Assembly: GCA_029747015.1 (NCBI GenBank)
Contig: JAKOGI010002802.1
Location: forward strand, 20,754 to 84,753
DNA: 64,000 nt
Origin: Carnegiea gigantea
Taxonomy: Eukaryota > Streptophyta > Magnoliopsida > Caryophyllales > Cactaceae
Direction of reading: 5' to 3'
Both the position numbers and the translations under genes were made by a program. Within the stretch, counting starts at the first letter, position 1; each line of letters begins with the position of its first letter. The notes below the pieces were generated by a model. That model was not told the DNA's origin. It worked only from the letters and a program-made list of their open reading frames with translations, and searched no databases. Shown here piece by piece: positions 42,329 to 54,510 of this stretch.

Positions 42329-42863
42329 TTCAGAATTTCTCTTCTCGTTGTATTCCTCTTTCTGTGATTTTCTGTTGGTAGTTTCTAAAGAAGAATGCAA
42401 TTGTTCCTTTTTATGTAGAAGTCACCTGTTGGCTATGTCTGAAATGAAGTTTATTGGATCACATTACAGGCATTAGCATTTATTGTGCAGTGACATTTTC
42501 ATTTGGTTTGAAGAATAATATGCTGCGGCTATATCTTGTATCCATGCCTGCACAGTTTTATACTCTCAATATGTAAAGGCATTTAACATTTGGATGTGCA
42601 TGTCCTATAATCTTATGTTCATATTATGTTGACTTGTTATAGCTGAATTGGGGTTGTCAGAAAAAAATCATGCCGTGCACTCTGAATGTCATTCTCTGTT
42701 TTTTGTTTAGTTTTTCATGAAAAATCTAATGTAGTCATTCTACCATGCATACAACGGGCCTGTGATTTCTAATGTAGACTGAATGCTTCTCTGTCAACTA
42801 GTGAAAAGCGTGAAATTATTGTAAACTTCTAATCAGTAATCAAATGTGTGGCCTGAAAATATG
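42329..42863. other. Upstream DNA of the third DUF1262 pseudogene
   Basis: Diverged match to 39880-40190 (shared CTGAATTGGG, CGTGCACTCTGA and GTAGTCATTCTACCA-like words). No gene. Confidence 0.55.
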
Positions 42864-44083
42864 TCAACCTAAAAGATACAAAAGACATATCAGAAATTAA
42901 CCATGTATGTGATAGTGAAATAATAGACAAGATTACGATCTTTAAATAATTCGAGAATACTCATATATGCTATCCGCCAGATCATCAACTATATGTTGCA
43001 TTAGTCTTGACATCAGATTCAAACAAAAATGCAATAACTCTTGAGGCCTGTCAAATTAAATTATTGGTCCAAAAAATGAAAAAGGTGATGGTTCAATTAG
43101 GAACACAGCCAACTAGGCAACCCTTAGATCTGGATGGCACCGACTCATTATCCTTCCACTGACAAGAGCGGGCAGTGATCGTTGCTCTGTGAAACCAGCC
43201 TCACGCAGTCCCCGCCACTTTAAGGCCCAACTAAACCAAGCCTATGCCTGGCTTACTTGGGTCAGCTCCTTCAACCTAAAAGATACAAAAGACATATCAG
43301 AAATTAACCATGTATGTGATAGTGAAATAATAGACAAGATTACGATCTTTAAATAATTCGAGAATGCTCATATATGCTATCCGCCACATCATCAACTGTA
43401 TGTTGCATTAGTCTTGACATCAGATTCAAACAAAAATGCAATAACTCTTGAGGCCAGTCAAATTAAATTATTGGTCCAAAAAATGAAAAAGGTGATTGTT
43501 CAATTAGGAACACAGCCAACTAGGCAACCCTTAGATCTGGATGGCACCGACTCATTATCCTTCCACTGACAAGAGCGGACAGTGATCGTTGCTCTGTGAA
43601 ACCAGCCTCACGCAGTCCCCGCCACTTTAGGGCCCAACTAAACCAAGCCTACGCCTGGTTCACTTGGGTCAGCTCCTTCAACCTAAAAGATACAAAAGAC
43701 ATATCAGAAATTAACCATGTATGTGATAGTGAAATAATAGACAAGATTACAATCTTTAAATAATTCGAGAATACTCATATATGCTATCCGCCACATCATC
43801 AACTGTATGTTGCATTAGTCTTGACATCAGATTCAAACAAAAGTGCAATAACTCTTGAGGCCTGTCAAATTAAATTATTGGTCCAAAAAATGAAAAAGGT
43901 GATGGTTCAATTAGGAACACAGCCAACTAGGCAACTCTTAGATCTGGATGGCATCGACTCATTATCCTTCCACTGACAAGAGCGGGCAGTGATCGTTGCT
44001 CTGTGAAACCAGCCTCACGCAGTTCCCGCCACTTTAGGGCCCAGTTAAACCAAGCCTACGCCTGGGTTCACTTGGGTCAGCTC
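42864..44083. repeat. 407-bp unit, three tandem copies
   Basis: Copies start at 42864, 43271 and 43678 (each TCAACCTAAAAGATACAAA), exactly 407 bp apart and about 97-98% identical. Each unit combines an AT-rich upstream piece with the first 190 bp of the dispersed repeat. The third unit runs on into the rest of that repeat (to about 44370), so units one and two are truncated products of recent tandem amplification. Confidence 0.93.
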
Positions 44084-44856
44084 CTAACTTGGAGAGGGCA
44101 AGCCAGCATCTAACCGTCGCAGATCCGACCCACTTCGACTGAGCCCATGTTCCACCCCTTTGGCGCCCCCACTTGGGTCACAAGTTCACGTGACGGAACT
44201 CGGCAATACATCCGTTGTTTAAGCGAGTATATTAAGATAGGATTATGCATATAATTACGGAATGTGGGATTCTAAACATCACACACCATTAGTGTTAGAT
44301 GCCAAGCCTTGTCACTTTTTCCATTGCGTTGATCTTTTCTGCTGTTTTGTTCAATTGTTCTGAATCACTGACTACAGATTCAAAGTTTTAAAACCAAACA
44401 GATTAAAGAAAAGAGATTTGATTATTGGAGGATATTTTTCACATTAGATTGCCCTGGGCCCTATCATTCACCGATTCGATTTAATCACTTTCTTATATAC
44501 ATAGACAGGACTCAGGAATCTAAAGTACATCAAGACAACGTAAGAAAACCAACTGAAAACACCACTTCCTAATGATGGACGGAATTAAAGCGACGCAAAA
44601 GCAATACATAGATAACATGAGGTCCTTTTTCAGCAATATTAACCTGCAATTCTTTGAATGTGTCCTGAGTCCTTACTACATGTTTACGACACATTTGAAC
44701 ACTTCTAAACAAAGACGATACATATGAAAATAATCGATATCGATGCAAACCTTAGTTTGAGCTTTATCGATATCGATGAAAACCTTAGTTTGAGCATTAG
44801 TTTGACTATGAGTTTTGTATACAAAATGTGGTGGATACAAATACAAATATGGCAGG
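44084..44856. other. Repeat tail and AT-rich spacer
   Basis: Continues the dispersed repeat to about 44370, then sequence matching 41380-41500. Near 44734 and 44765 two copies of a roughly 30-bp block share the palindrome ATCGATATCGAT followed by ACCTTAGTTTGAGC. Confidence 0.55.
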
Positions 44857-45250
44857 AAAAGGTGATGGTCTGATTAGAACTCAGGCAACTAGGCGAATGT
44901 AGACAAGTGACACCGGCCTTTTATCCTTCCCCTGTCGATCAAGAATGGGTTGGTTTTCGTTGCTCTGCGAAACCACCAAAGCTTAGCCCCCAGTCACTTG
45001 GGTCAGCTCCGAACTTGGGTAGCGCAGGCGAGCACTGAGCCACCTTAGACCCAACCCAGCTGAACTGAGTCCGTGTTCGGTAACCTCAATGCCCCCACAT
45101 GGGTCACAACCTCACGCTACTGAGATCAGCAGCCAACTTGTGCTCGGGGGATGCTCGGGGGAGAGTACTAAGGTGGGATAATTACTGTGATTAGTTGATT
45201 AAGGAGTCTAAACATCTCATATTATGACATGCAGAGTGCTTCTCACTGAA
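44857..45250. repeat. Dispersed 0.4-kb repeat, copy d
   Basis: Diverged member with the same order of motifs: GGTGATGGT, CACTTGGGTCAGCTCC, GCCCCCACATGGGTCACA, GAGTCTAAACATCTCA. No DUF1262 remnant follows it in the window. Confidence 0.7.
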
Positions 45251-47365
45251 GTTTTTTACAGACTGGTTGTTATGTTCTTTTGCGTTTTATGCTTGTATAA
45301 TAAACAATAGATATGTCATGTCTGAAAAATTATGAGGTTCAAGATCTTTTGGCAAATTGATTTGCCAGAATACATTGGATTGTTTGTCGATCATACTTGT
45401 CTAGTATACTGTATACTGCACTTCATTGATTATTCATAATTTACAGCAGGTTAATTCTTGAACATTCGGAATCAATGTTTCTTTCAGGTAGATCCTCTTG
45501 TGTGGTGCAATCATATTTTGTTATTGTATCTTATAATTTGTTTACGTAAAAGAGCCTTATTCAAAGCAACCTCATAATTTTTCTTTGTAATAAATTCATT
45601 ACTCACTCTCGAGCATATAACTGTACATTATATATATTATTAGTAATTCTATCACTATTTTGTTACATTACAAGTTTCTTACATGATTTTCAGTTGAGAC
45701 TATATATTGTGAATGCCCCTCGTCACACAAGACTTAAACACGAACGTTATAACATAACATTGTAGTCTCCTCTCGAACTCTAAACCATTTTTTTTTTTCC
45801 CTATGATATTTACTTCACTTCTTCTAGCATTCTGCTCTTTAAGAATCAAAGAAAAGCTAAAAAGAAGAAGTGGTGTAGACAGTCCACCTTTCCAGTTCAC
45901 CAAAGAGGAAGAAAAAAATGAGCTTTGTCGAATACCCTTGTCAAGAAACGAACATGGGAAGTAATAATTATGATATACAGAAAAACTCAACGAACAAAAA
46001 TAATTCTCCCAAGTTTTTTTATTTAAAATCTATCTGTCATGAATTTTCCAAGACCCATTAATCTGTCATACCTACAACAGACAGCAGAAGACCAATCTCA
46101 GACAGATTATCATATATTCACTCAAATTTAAAAGACAGACAGCTGCTTCCGTAGACCTTAAGCCGCAAGTCTTTTCTCCCTTTTTATCGCCCAAAAACAA
46201 AAAAAATGCACGTTCAGATTCCCTTGACATTAGCTTGGGCAAATGTAATGTATCTTGAGACACACCCTTGATCTTTTTCATTATTATGTTCTCCACATTA
46301 ATAAGTGCATATTTCACTACCCTTTGCACTCCTGCATTAATGCTCTATTGGACAAAACATTTCCTCCTTTGTTGCCAAAATCACCTTTTCTACCGACCTA
46401 ATTAATCACCTCTTTTTGACATTATGTAACCTTAGGGTTATACAAAAAAAAAAAATCCTTATCTTTTTCTTTTTGGGATATTGTCTAATTAACTATGTTT
46501 AATATGCAATAATAGCATTGAGACCTGAGATAGATAATCAATTCAAAATTTTCTATATGATAAGCGGTTTTGAATAGATGAAGATTAAAAAAAAAAAAAA
46601 AGGTGTATACTCATGCATGCTATATTTGTGTAGGTGATATATTTGCAATTTTTCATAAACTAACTCCACTTTAAAAAAATTAAAAGTGTTGCTTTTAAAT
46701 TTAAGAGCTTATCTTCTTAATGGACTATTAGAGGAGAAATAGGCTCTTAGATCGAGTTAAGAAATAACTCTTAATCTATAATTGTGCAGCTGATTGGCTA
46801 GCTGGCAGAGTATGGTCTATTTTTACATTTTATGGTAGTGTGGAATAAGGTTTTGCAAAGAAATCTTCTTCGTATTCTCCAGGAAGATAATTTAAGAAGA
46901 ACCCTTGAAAGAAGGGCTAAATGAATTGTATTCTTAGTTTTCTCTTCTTTTATCAGATCAAGCTAGTAATATATGAATGAGAATACGACAAGTGGCACGC
47001 CACAAATTGAATGAACAAGAACTATTTGCGGAATGATGAGCTATGAAACGAAAGTAATAAGTATACATGCATCCACCGAAATTGGAGTGTTTCAGTGGCA
47101 CAACACAAGGCATGCCTGCACTCACGCAGTAGCCATTAATAAGGGATCTTTGTCAACGAACCAATCTTTTGGACAAATCAAAAAAACAAAAAAAATGCAT
47201 CCAAAACAGGGAAGAAAATAACACATATCCCATTTGATATTTGATGTAAATTAACATTTCCGTGCTCTAAAATACGCCAACAAGAGCAAATCTTCTTTGA
47301 AATCAACCTTAAAAGCCCCCTAAAACAGAAAAGGAAAACAACTTTACACTTAGAGAGAATTAGAT
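45251..47365. other. AT-rich intergenic DNA
   Basis: No genes recognised. Short minus-strand open frames at 45700-45990 and 46072-46329 have no family features. The last few hundred bases before 47366 should include the 3' UTR of the OCTOPUS-like gene. Confidence 0.55.
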
Positions 47366-48409
47366 TCAAGACTTGAAGGCAAAACCATGATCATCTTCAG
47401 CTTTCCTCCTAGAACTAGGTTGATGCCTGAAAAACCACCTCCAAACCTTGTAGGCCTTCTTGCATTTCCTCAACTCTCTCTCACTGACACTAATCCTACA
47501 TGACCCTCCTCCATTTTTAAACATCTCTTCTCCTCCTCTGAACCCAAACTCCTTGGTTGACATTCCCAGCCCGCCCCTCTTCAACTCTGGCCTTAAATCA
47601 ACTTCATTCAGCTTCAAATCAATGAAAGCAGGATCATCACTTGAACTGATGAATTCACTCTCTTTTAATGAGAAGATGTTCTTATTTGGACCCAGAAAAC
47701 TTGCATCGTAGTAATCAAAGTTACTAATTCTTGCTTCTGATTCGCTAAAACAGCTTCTTTTGGCGGAATCGATGTGGAAATTGGCACTGACACTTGATGC
47801 TCTGGCTGCTGATGAAGAAACAGGGAAAACCCCACTTTCTTCAGTGCTGTCATAGAATCCTCTGAAACTGCAGAGTGATCTTGATCTTGATACTCCAACA
47901 CAGTCTGAAACCCCACCAATTTCACTCTTGTTTTCTTCATTGTTGATGATACCCTTTTTCCCTCTCTTCTTTCTGAAGAGTTTCCCAAGTTTCCAGAACC
48001 CTGATCTGGGATTCTCTCTCCTACTGCTGACATCAACAACACAGGTGCTGTTGCTCCTTTTCAGGGGAGCAAAATCGTGGTCATTTGGGGGTGCTTTTTG
48101 CTCGAATTTATGTTCAAATTTGGACGCATTTTTGTCGTTCTCCAGCAAGAATGAAATCCTCCCAACTTCACCTTGGCCTGAGGAGATTTCCTCAGAACAT
48201 GAGCAAGATGAGAGTCTCTGCTCTCCACATTCTGGGCAAACAAGCTGAACTAGTCGATCAGTAAGACAATAAGCGCAGATCCCACCGCCAGATGAAGAAG
48301 AAGCAGAAGCAGGGTGCTTTTTACAGGGGAAATCTGGGATGCTTTGATCTCCATAGCAATCGCCATTGTTGATGTATGCTTCAAGCTCTCTTTTTCCCCT
48401 GTCTTTCAT
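47366..48409 (-). CDS. OCTOPUS-like (DUF740 family) protein
   Basis: Single exon, 347 residues, starting at the ATG at 48409. The N-terminal Cys/His module (C29, H32, C45, C48, C58, C61, C69, C71), with CAYCLTDRLVQLVCPECG, is the hallmark of the plant OCTOPUS/DUF740 family. A basic stretch (FWKLGKLFRKKRGKKG, about residues 137-152), Ser-rich middle regions and a C-terminal SERELRKCKKAYKVWRWFFR (about 306-325) follow. OCTOPUS proteins are membrane-associated, polarly localised regulators of phloem and provascular development; this is a shorter relative of the same type. No transmembrane segment is seen, so membrane contact would be peripheral. Function is inferred from the family. The sequence is intact. 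Confidence 0.82.
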   Translation of the reverse strand: MKDRGKRELEAYINNGDCYGDQSIPDFPCKKHPASASSSSGGGICAYCLTDRLVQLVCPECGEQRLSSCSCSEEISSGQGEVGRISFLLENDKNASKFEHKFEQKAPPNDHDFAPLKRSNSTCVVDVSSRRENPRSGFWKLGKLFRKKRGKKGIINNEENKSEIGGVSDCVGVSRSRSLCSFRGFYDSTEESGVFPVSSSAARASSVSANFHIDSAKRSCFSESEARISNFDYYDASFLGPNKNIFSLKESEFISSSDDPAFIDLKLNEVDLRPELKRGGLGMSTKEFGFRGGEEMFKNGGGSCRISVSERELRKCKKAYKVWRWFFRHQPSSRRKAEDDHGFAFKS

Positions 48410-51004
48410 ATCTTCCTGGGCTAGAAAGACACCGAATTTAGCCTAATTGGGGGTGGAATTGAACTGGGTTGTTGAGAATTTTAACAAAGATATAAGGGTT
48501 TTTGAGAGAGGAAATGAGAGAGGGTTTGGCTTTAAGAGGGGAGGAACAGAGGACAGAGAATAGCGTTAGCTTTACGTTATCTTTAAAGAGGAGGGAGAGA
48601 GATTGATGAGGTCTGCATGTATTGTAGGGGGGAGGGAGGGTGTGAGAGTGAATGTTATCAGGCAAATTGAGTGAAGGAATGATACTATAATCAATTCCAA
48701 CACTGCATGCTCTGCCATAATTCAGCCGACTTGTGAAGAGGAAAAAGGAAAGGCAAAAAAGGACGTCTTCTCCCACTACCAGTAATATTACCTCCTCCTC
48801 CTGTTTGTTTTTTGAAGCGTGGATGATGGACCATTGTCCCATGCCTTCCCCTCCCTTTGTGCCCTTTCTTAAAATTATATTATTATCTTGCAAATGAAAA
48901 TTGGACAATTGATTAATTCGGCAATGAGTCCACTAATTGGGCACTCTGTTTACCTTTCCGTATTTATAAACTTCTAAGTTTTAAAAGGCATTGCTTGAAT
49001 TGCAATATATAAGAATTGGTTACAGCCTATTGCCTACGTAATTCAATAACAGAAAAGATGAATACTTGAAAACATTCTTCAAAAAACATAAATCGAGTCT
49101 ATATAGATAACTTAGTTACTAACCTATCTATGAACATGAAGTTGGTATTTGGTAAATGCACAATTTGATTTTTATAGACACTAACAAGATCATTATGACT
49201 TATTTCACTTTGTGACATTTCACTTTGATATCTTCCGCAAATGTGTTCAATACTTAGCAACACTTTCGTATTACAACATACTTTATGTATTCAGTAAACC
49301 TGAGGTGTTCTTATTTTAATATGTACAAACTCTCAATCAATTAGAAATAAGAAACTAAGACTTTTCGAGAAAAAAAGATAAATCACCCGTGATTCTAACG
49401 AACAACAAATTACGCATAAACAAATAGCTCCTATGTTTTGTACAAATGCTAACTTAGTCTATTTAGTAGCAATACATTAACAATACCAAATACCAATAAA
49501 TAAACTTGCAGTAAGATTTATATATCCATAGTGGGTTTGCTTCATAGCTCTTGTGGAGGGGCATATACTATGTGCATAAACAATAATATATATTTATATT
49601 TTTAATTTCCTTGAAAGCAATAAAGTTATAAAGAGAGATCATAAGATCCGCATGATGATGATCAAGTAAATAGCTTTACCAAACCTGCGCTATGTGAATT
49701 GCAAAGGGGTTGGTGGGACAAAGCATACCAACGGCAACATACCTAAAGTGCATGGACCCTTTTTCCTTTTTTTTTTTTTTTTCCTTTCCATTAATTAGAC
49801 TAGACTCTCTCCTTTATTATTCTTTTTCTTTTTCCATTTTCTTTACTCTTTTGCAGCCCATTAAAGTCAGAATGAGAATCGCACTCAATGGGCCTTCACC
49901 TTTTATATGCAAGCTCACGGAGATGGGCTTGTTTGGGGCCAACTTACATGCGCTACTTTTTTTTTTTGGGGGGGGGGGTTTTCTGTTTTTTGTGGGGGGG
50001 GGGGGGAGGAGGATAAAAAAAGTAGCGTAATGTTCCATTAATTATTGTGGGAATATATATGAGGGAGCATATATATTTGAATGGCCAAGAGAGCCTATAA
50101 TAAATGGAGTCGGTGATGAAAGGAACAAATGAATTTATTTGATGTGGTGGGGCTTTTTTTGGTTCCTTTGCCCTTTTTTTTTTGTGTGTGTATTATTATT
50201 TTATGTTGAATATTGGCTTTGCTTTGCTTTTGTCATTCGTGGGAGATCTTTAGTGTCATTTTCTTCTAGATTGTCAGCACGTGTCCTGGGACATCGTTCT
50301 TTCCTCTTCGACCCTACAGCCCCACCGTATTGTACGTGTTGCAGATATATTGTCCTTTAAATTCAGGAGCGTTTTTCCTAATTCTGGATCAAATGTATAT
50401 TCCCGTGATATGTATTCTTTGAAAGAAAAAAAAGGGTAATTGGCCTACGATACTATTTGAAGTAAATACATCAACGAATTTTAATTTGAATGGCATATAA
50501 AACATCTTTTAATCAGTGGATTTAGCCAAAATTAGGAAAAAAAAAAAATCTGTATAATATAAGGTGTTTTAATCTCATCATACCTTTAAAAATTGCAATT
50601 TAAAAAAAGACTCTAAATTTAATACTTTTAAATCCCCAAAATTCATATTTATAATCCTCGCTAATAGTTAACATGATCCTTCGTCGCTTGAATCATGGGT
50701 AGGATTTTAGCATGGGACCTTATGTAATTAGAATTTCAAAGCAGTATAAACCATTTCCTATTTGTGACACAAATCCAAGTTTTGAATATTTCAACGTTAG
50801 AATATTAATATTGACAGAATTTTTTGTTAGTGTTATTTGGTAAAAACTTCAAAGCACCCCCCACAAGCCTCTTCCCTTTTGGGAGGTAATATCCCTTACT
50901 ATGACCCTCCTAATACTCGTTTATATTTTTCTAATTAAGTTTCTCTTCAAATTTCAAATTTTTAACATTTAAATTGGGCAGTATTTTAGGGAGGGGATAT
51001 TAAA
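48410..51004. other. Promoter side of the OCTOPUS-like gene and AT-rich spacer
   Basis: 48410-48900 is purine-rich on the plus strand and likely holds the 5' UTR and promoter of the minus-strand gene. Further right the DNA is AT-rich, with long G runs next to T runs at 49960-50010. No gene is seen; the open frames there are low-complexity. Confidence 0.5.
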
Positions 51005-51290
51005 CCCTAGACCCTTCTCGCTCTCTTCTCCCCCGGCAGCCATGAGTATCCACAACACAAAAAAATAAAAATAAAAAATCAACCCTTATTTATTTTTTTA
51101 ATTTTTTTTTTTTTACGTGAAAGAGCTTCCCCTTCTCTTTCTTCCCCACAACCCTCATACTCACTCTCCCTCTCCTCTCCACTGCCACACCGGCAGCCAT
51201 GCTGCCGGCCACCCGTCACCGCCATGCGTGCCACCAAGCCACCATTCTCCTTCTTTGAAGTTTTGGGTAAGAAGCTTTAGGGTTGTTCAT
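51005..51290 (+). other. C-rich leader-like segment
   Basis: CT/CC-rich sequence with GCCGGCAGCCATG-type words and ACCCTAGACCC, ending in a GGGTAAG donor-like site. It resembles 5' leaders next to plant LTR elements or a decayed first exon. A 68-residue open frame (51117-51323) is His/Pro/Ser-rich with no recognisable domain. Confidence 0.3.
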
Positions 51291-51646
51291 ACTGCTTTTA
51301 ATTTTTTTTTTTTATGTTTATAAAGATTGGATTTTTACAACAAGTTGATTCATTTTATAACCTCTAATTAATCCATTTTCATGGTTTCAATCAAATTCTT
51401 AGATTTATGTGTCATTTGAAAGCACTCCTACAAGCATTTGCCTCTCATTCTCATATTTAAAAGGTAAAACAGAAAATTTTCTCTTCTAAACCTCTCTTTA
51501 GGGGGCGACTTGGATAGGTTCTATTTATTTTAGAGTTAGTATTGATGACTAGGAGTAATTTTAAATTGATTTAGGTGATTTTAGTAATATGAAAATTGTG
51601 ATCTCATGCATGGAATTTAGGGTTAGTCAATACCAGAAACTACCCC

Positions 51647-52740
51647 TGCAATGACCCAACTTTATCGATTAACTAATTTTATGTGCTATCCCAAAAGTCG
51701 TAAACAAATCATAAATGTAGTTCTATGAGTCTGTTTTCAAAGCAACTTTGCGTCACGAATTTTGGGCTTAAAATGAAGGAGAAATAAATTTTGTCCCAAT
51801 ACTGTGTATTTGGACGTAAGCTAGCTGTGTGGGAAGAAGTGATTTTTTCAGTTAGTTTTGATAGTTTCTTGTGAATGTGTATAAAATAAAAGTTATACTC
51901 ATATGGTCCTAATGGTTGGATTGACTTTTGGGTTGGAAAGATTAGTTTTGGGTGTAAGGATATCCTTAAGTCAATGTATGTCGTAACGTTTTTATTTTAT
52001 CATTTATGTCCAATATTCTAGTTCGAGTTCAAGTTAGGTATCTACGCTTCTTTGAAGTAATTTCTATGCTCTAACTCCCATTAGTTGCTCTTTTGAAAGG
52101 ATTTTGGATGCTTATAAATTGTTATATGGCGTTGCATGTCAAGGGAACCTTTTATGTAAAACGTGCACTGTAACTTAAAATTTTATGATTTTCTGAATGT
52201 GGAATATTGTGTTGTGATTGAATGCTTTATTTGAGCACTTCATGTTTTAAGTGGTTTTACTAAGTTAATAGAAGATTGTTTAAGGTGGATTGGGCTTTCA
52301 AGAAGCCAATCAAATTTATTCCCAATGTACTAAATCCTAAAGTGAAAGACTAAAGCGAGTTTACATGAGGGTGCCTTCTAAAATCAGGGTAGGTTTACCC
52401 CTGATATAGAGACTAGTCTCCTAGGATTATAGCATGTGGTTTTCGATTACGTGCCATTATAGATGAACGTATATCAAGATGAGTCCTGATAACCCATAAA
52501 AATATTCAGCGGACGACCATGAGACCCTTGAATGGGGTCCCTCGCCAAAGAAAGCTGACTTGTTTTGGATTTTGGATTGTGGTTAATTTTTGAAATTTGA
52601 AGTTTGAATATCTGGAACTGGTTGAGAATCAGCCATTTCGAGCAGTTTGAATATTTTATGGTCATTAATATAGGGTAGACATTATTGAGCTCCGTCTCAT
52701 AGTCCGAAATGTTGTCATTTTAGGTACCAATGTGCTGCAC
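51647..52740 (+). mobile_element. Possible decayed Gypsy-type LTR
   Basis: Begins TGCAATGACCCAAC, close to the TGTAATGACCC start of many plant Gypsy LTRs. Its texture (ATGAAGGAGAAAT, GGACGTAAGCTAGC, CCTAGGATTATAGCATGTGG) is what I expect of such LTRs. No paired LTR, target duplication or pol is visible, so it would be a solo or truncated LTR. The right end is uncertain. Confidence 0.35.
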
Positions 52741-53645
52741 TGGGATGAGATGTAAGCGAGGCCAAATAAAAGATTTCTTTTAGTCAAACCTATCTTAATT
52801 TAACAAATGTTGGACTTGTAGCTGGTTTTTTGCCCTTTGATATTGTGTGGTTGACTTTGAATTTTATTTGTGATTTTCAATAAAATCTCTTTTTGTCTTG
52901 TATTTCTTAGTAAGATACGACAATGATGTCTATTAAGTTATTTTTCGTCACATTAAATAATAATAAAATAAATTAAAATTTTCAAGGCGACACAAATACT
53001 GTAATAATTCAGATTGCAGTATTACGAGTCAGGAGAAGAGACGCCCATTGTACATACGGTATAAAAAAATTCAAAATTCAATGGAGGCCACCAGTACCAA
53101 TGTACTATGCTGAATGTTAAAAAATATTATTCGGAAATGAGGTAATTATGGAAGGCTTCATGCCTTCATAAGAGAAAACGTGAGCATACATGATATTATT
53201 GTTTATTACTTCCTTATGAAATGCCCAAATCTGGCAAAAGTGAAAGGCAGATCCAGTTGGGTTGGTGAGGGTCAAGCTAGCTACATAGGCGAGCGACATT
53301 GTGTCGTCGCTAATGGGCTGTTTCTATGGCGAAGATTACACACACAGTATTCACTAGAGTAAGCCCATGACGATGTTAATTAAAGTAACAAGAGATCTAA
53401 ACAATGGTTCTAGTCATCAACATTTAGTCATTTACATGCATGTCACGGATGAATGAAGATAATTGGTGACATTTAGGGATGATATTTATTTGTTTTTAAA
53501 AGGATATGATCATTAATTAAATGTCAAAAAAATACAGATTAAATAGGTCGATCGTAAATGCTTATATATTCAAATATTAAATAAAATTTAACTTTCAATT
53601 GTGTACAATAATATATAACGTTAAATCGTCATATATCATATCATA
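52741..53645. other. AT-rich noncoding DNA
   Basis: No gene or RNA seen. A palindromic TATCATATCATATCATTATATATATAT-like texture near the right edge leads into the Helitron candidate. Confidence 0.5.
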
Positions 53646-54510
53646 TCATTATATATATATTAAAAGTTAGATATAAACGATGTATGAATGACATGTGGCA
53701 TCCTACATGGCACAAAATGATGACTTGGTAACTTGCAATTGGTGTATATTAGTTGAGGCATATTAATCAACATCAATGCTATTAATTAGAATTTATTATA
53801 TGTTATCAACTTAATTATTCATTGCATGGTTTTACACTCCTAACTTATTTTATTTTTTTAGTAAGTCCTCATATGATTAACTTGGTGTGCAATGATTATT
53901 TTTTTTGTATTTCAAATTGATTCATTTTATTTTTCAATATTAAAAGAATACAATTAGATAAAAGAATCAAATTTTACCTTAATTTTAATTGTTACAACTT
54001 ATTATTTTTTAAAGTCTAGATCTTGAGGTCATTGTAAATGAGTCATAGCATATTTTCATGTAACAATTTAATTGTATAGGGAAATTTATGAATGATATAT
54101 AAGACAACATGTACAAAGATTGTTTTAGATTGTTTGGCTATATCAATATTCATCTAGAGCTGATTTTCGGATATCTTACGTAGAACAATCTATAAGATTG
54201 TAATATAATTTTTATGAAATTAAGTTAAATTAAAATATATTCCATTTAACTCCTAAAAAATATCTATCACAAATTAATTATGCTATGACGTGTTTGATAA
54301 TCATAAAAAATGGTAAATGACAAATCATTATCATATGAAAACAAAAGTAATTTAGAGTGATTTTAAAGGAGAACATAAAGCAAACAATAATTATGATATT
54401 ATAAAATTATTAATCCACTTTTTAAAAAAATATTTTTATTAATTATTTATACTAATATTATTAAAACAAAAATTAACTAACATCCTTGCATTGCAAGGGT
54501 ATAACACTAG
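53646..54510 (+). mobile_element. Non-autonomous Helitron candidate
   Basis: The 3' end is characteristic: a perfect hairpin (CCTTGCA T TGCAAGG, 54484-54498) then GTATAACA and terminal CTAG (54507-54510), followed by T. The proposed 5' end is TC after A at 53646, followed by ATATATATTAAAAG and GACATGTGGCATCC, a pattern I associate with short plant Helitrons. About 865 bp, very AT-rich, no coding capacity. Mobility would require Rep/helicase from elsewhere. The 5' end is less certain than the 3' end. Confidence 0.6.

Noticed and set aside
42864..44083. Regular repeats as a CRISPR-like array
   Set aside because: The units are 407 bp head-to-tail with no unique spacers, in a plant genome. This is ordinary tandem duplication.
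48438..48908. 156-residue minus-strand frame upstream of the OCTOPUS-like gene
   Set aside because: It lies in the likely 5' UTR and promoter, has no family features, and follows from purine-rich composition.
51117..51323. 68-residue His/Pro/Ser-rich frame as a gene
   Set aside because: Low-complexity composition, overlap with a C-rich leader-like stretch, and no homologous copy or domain.
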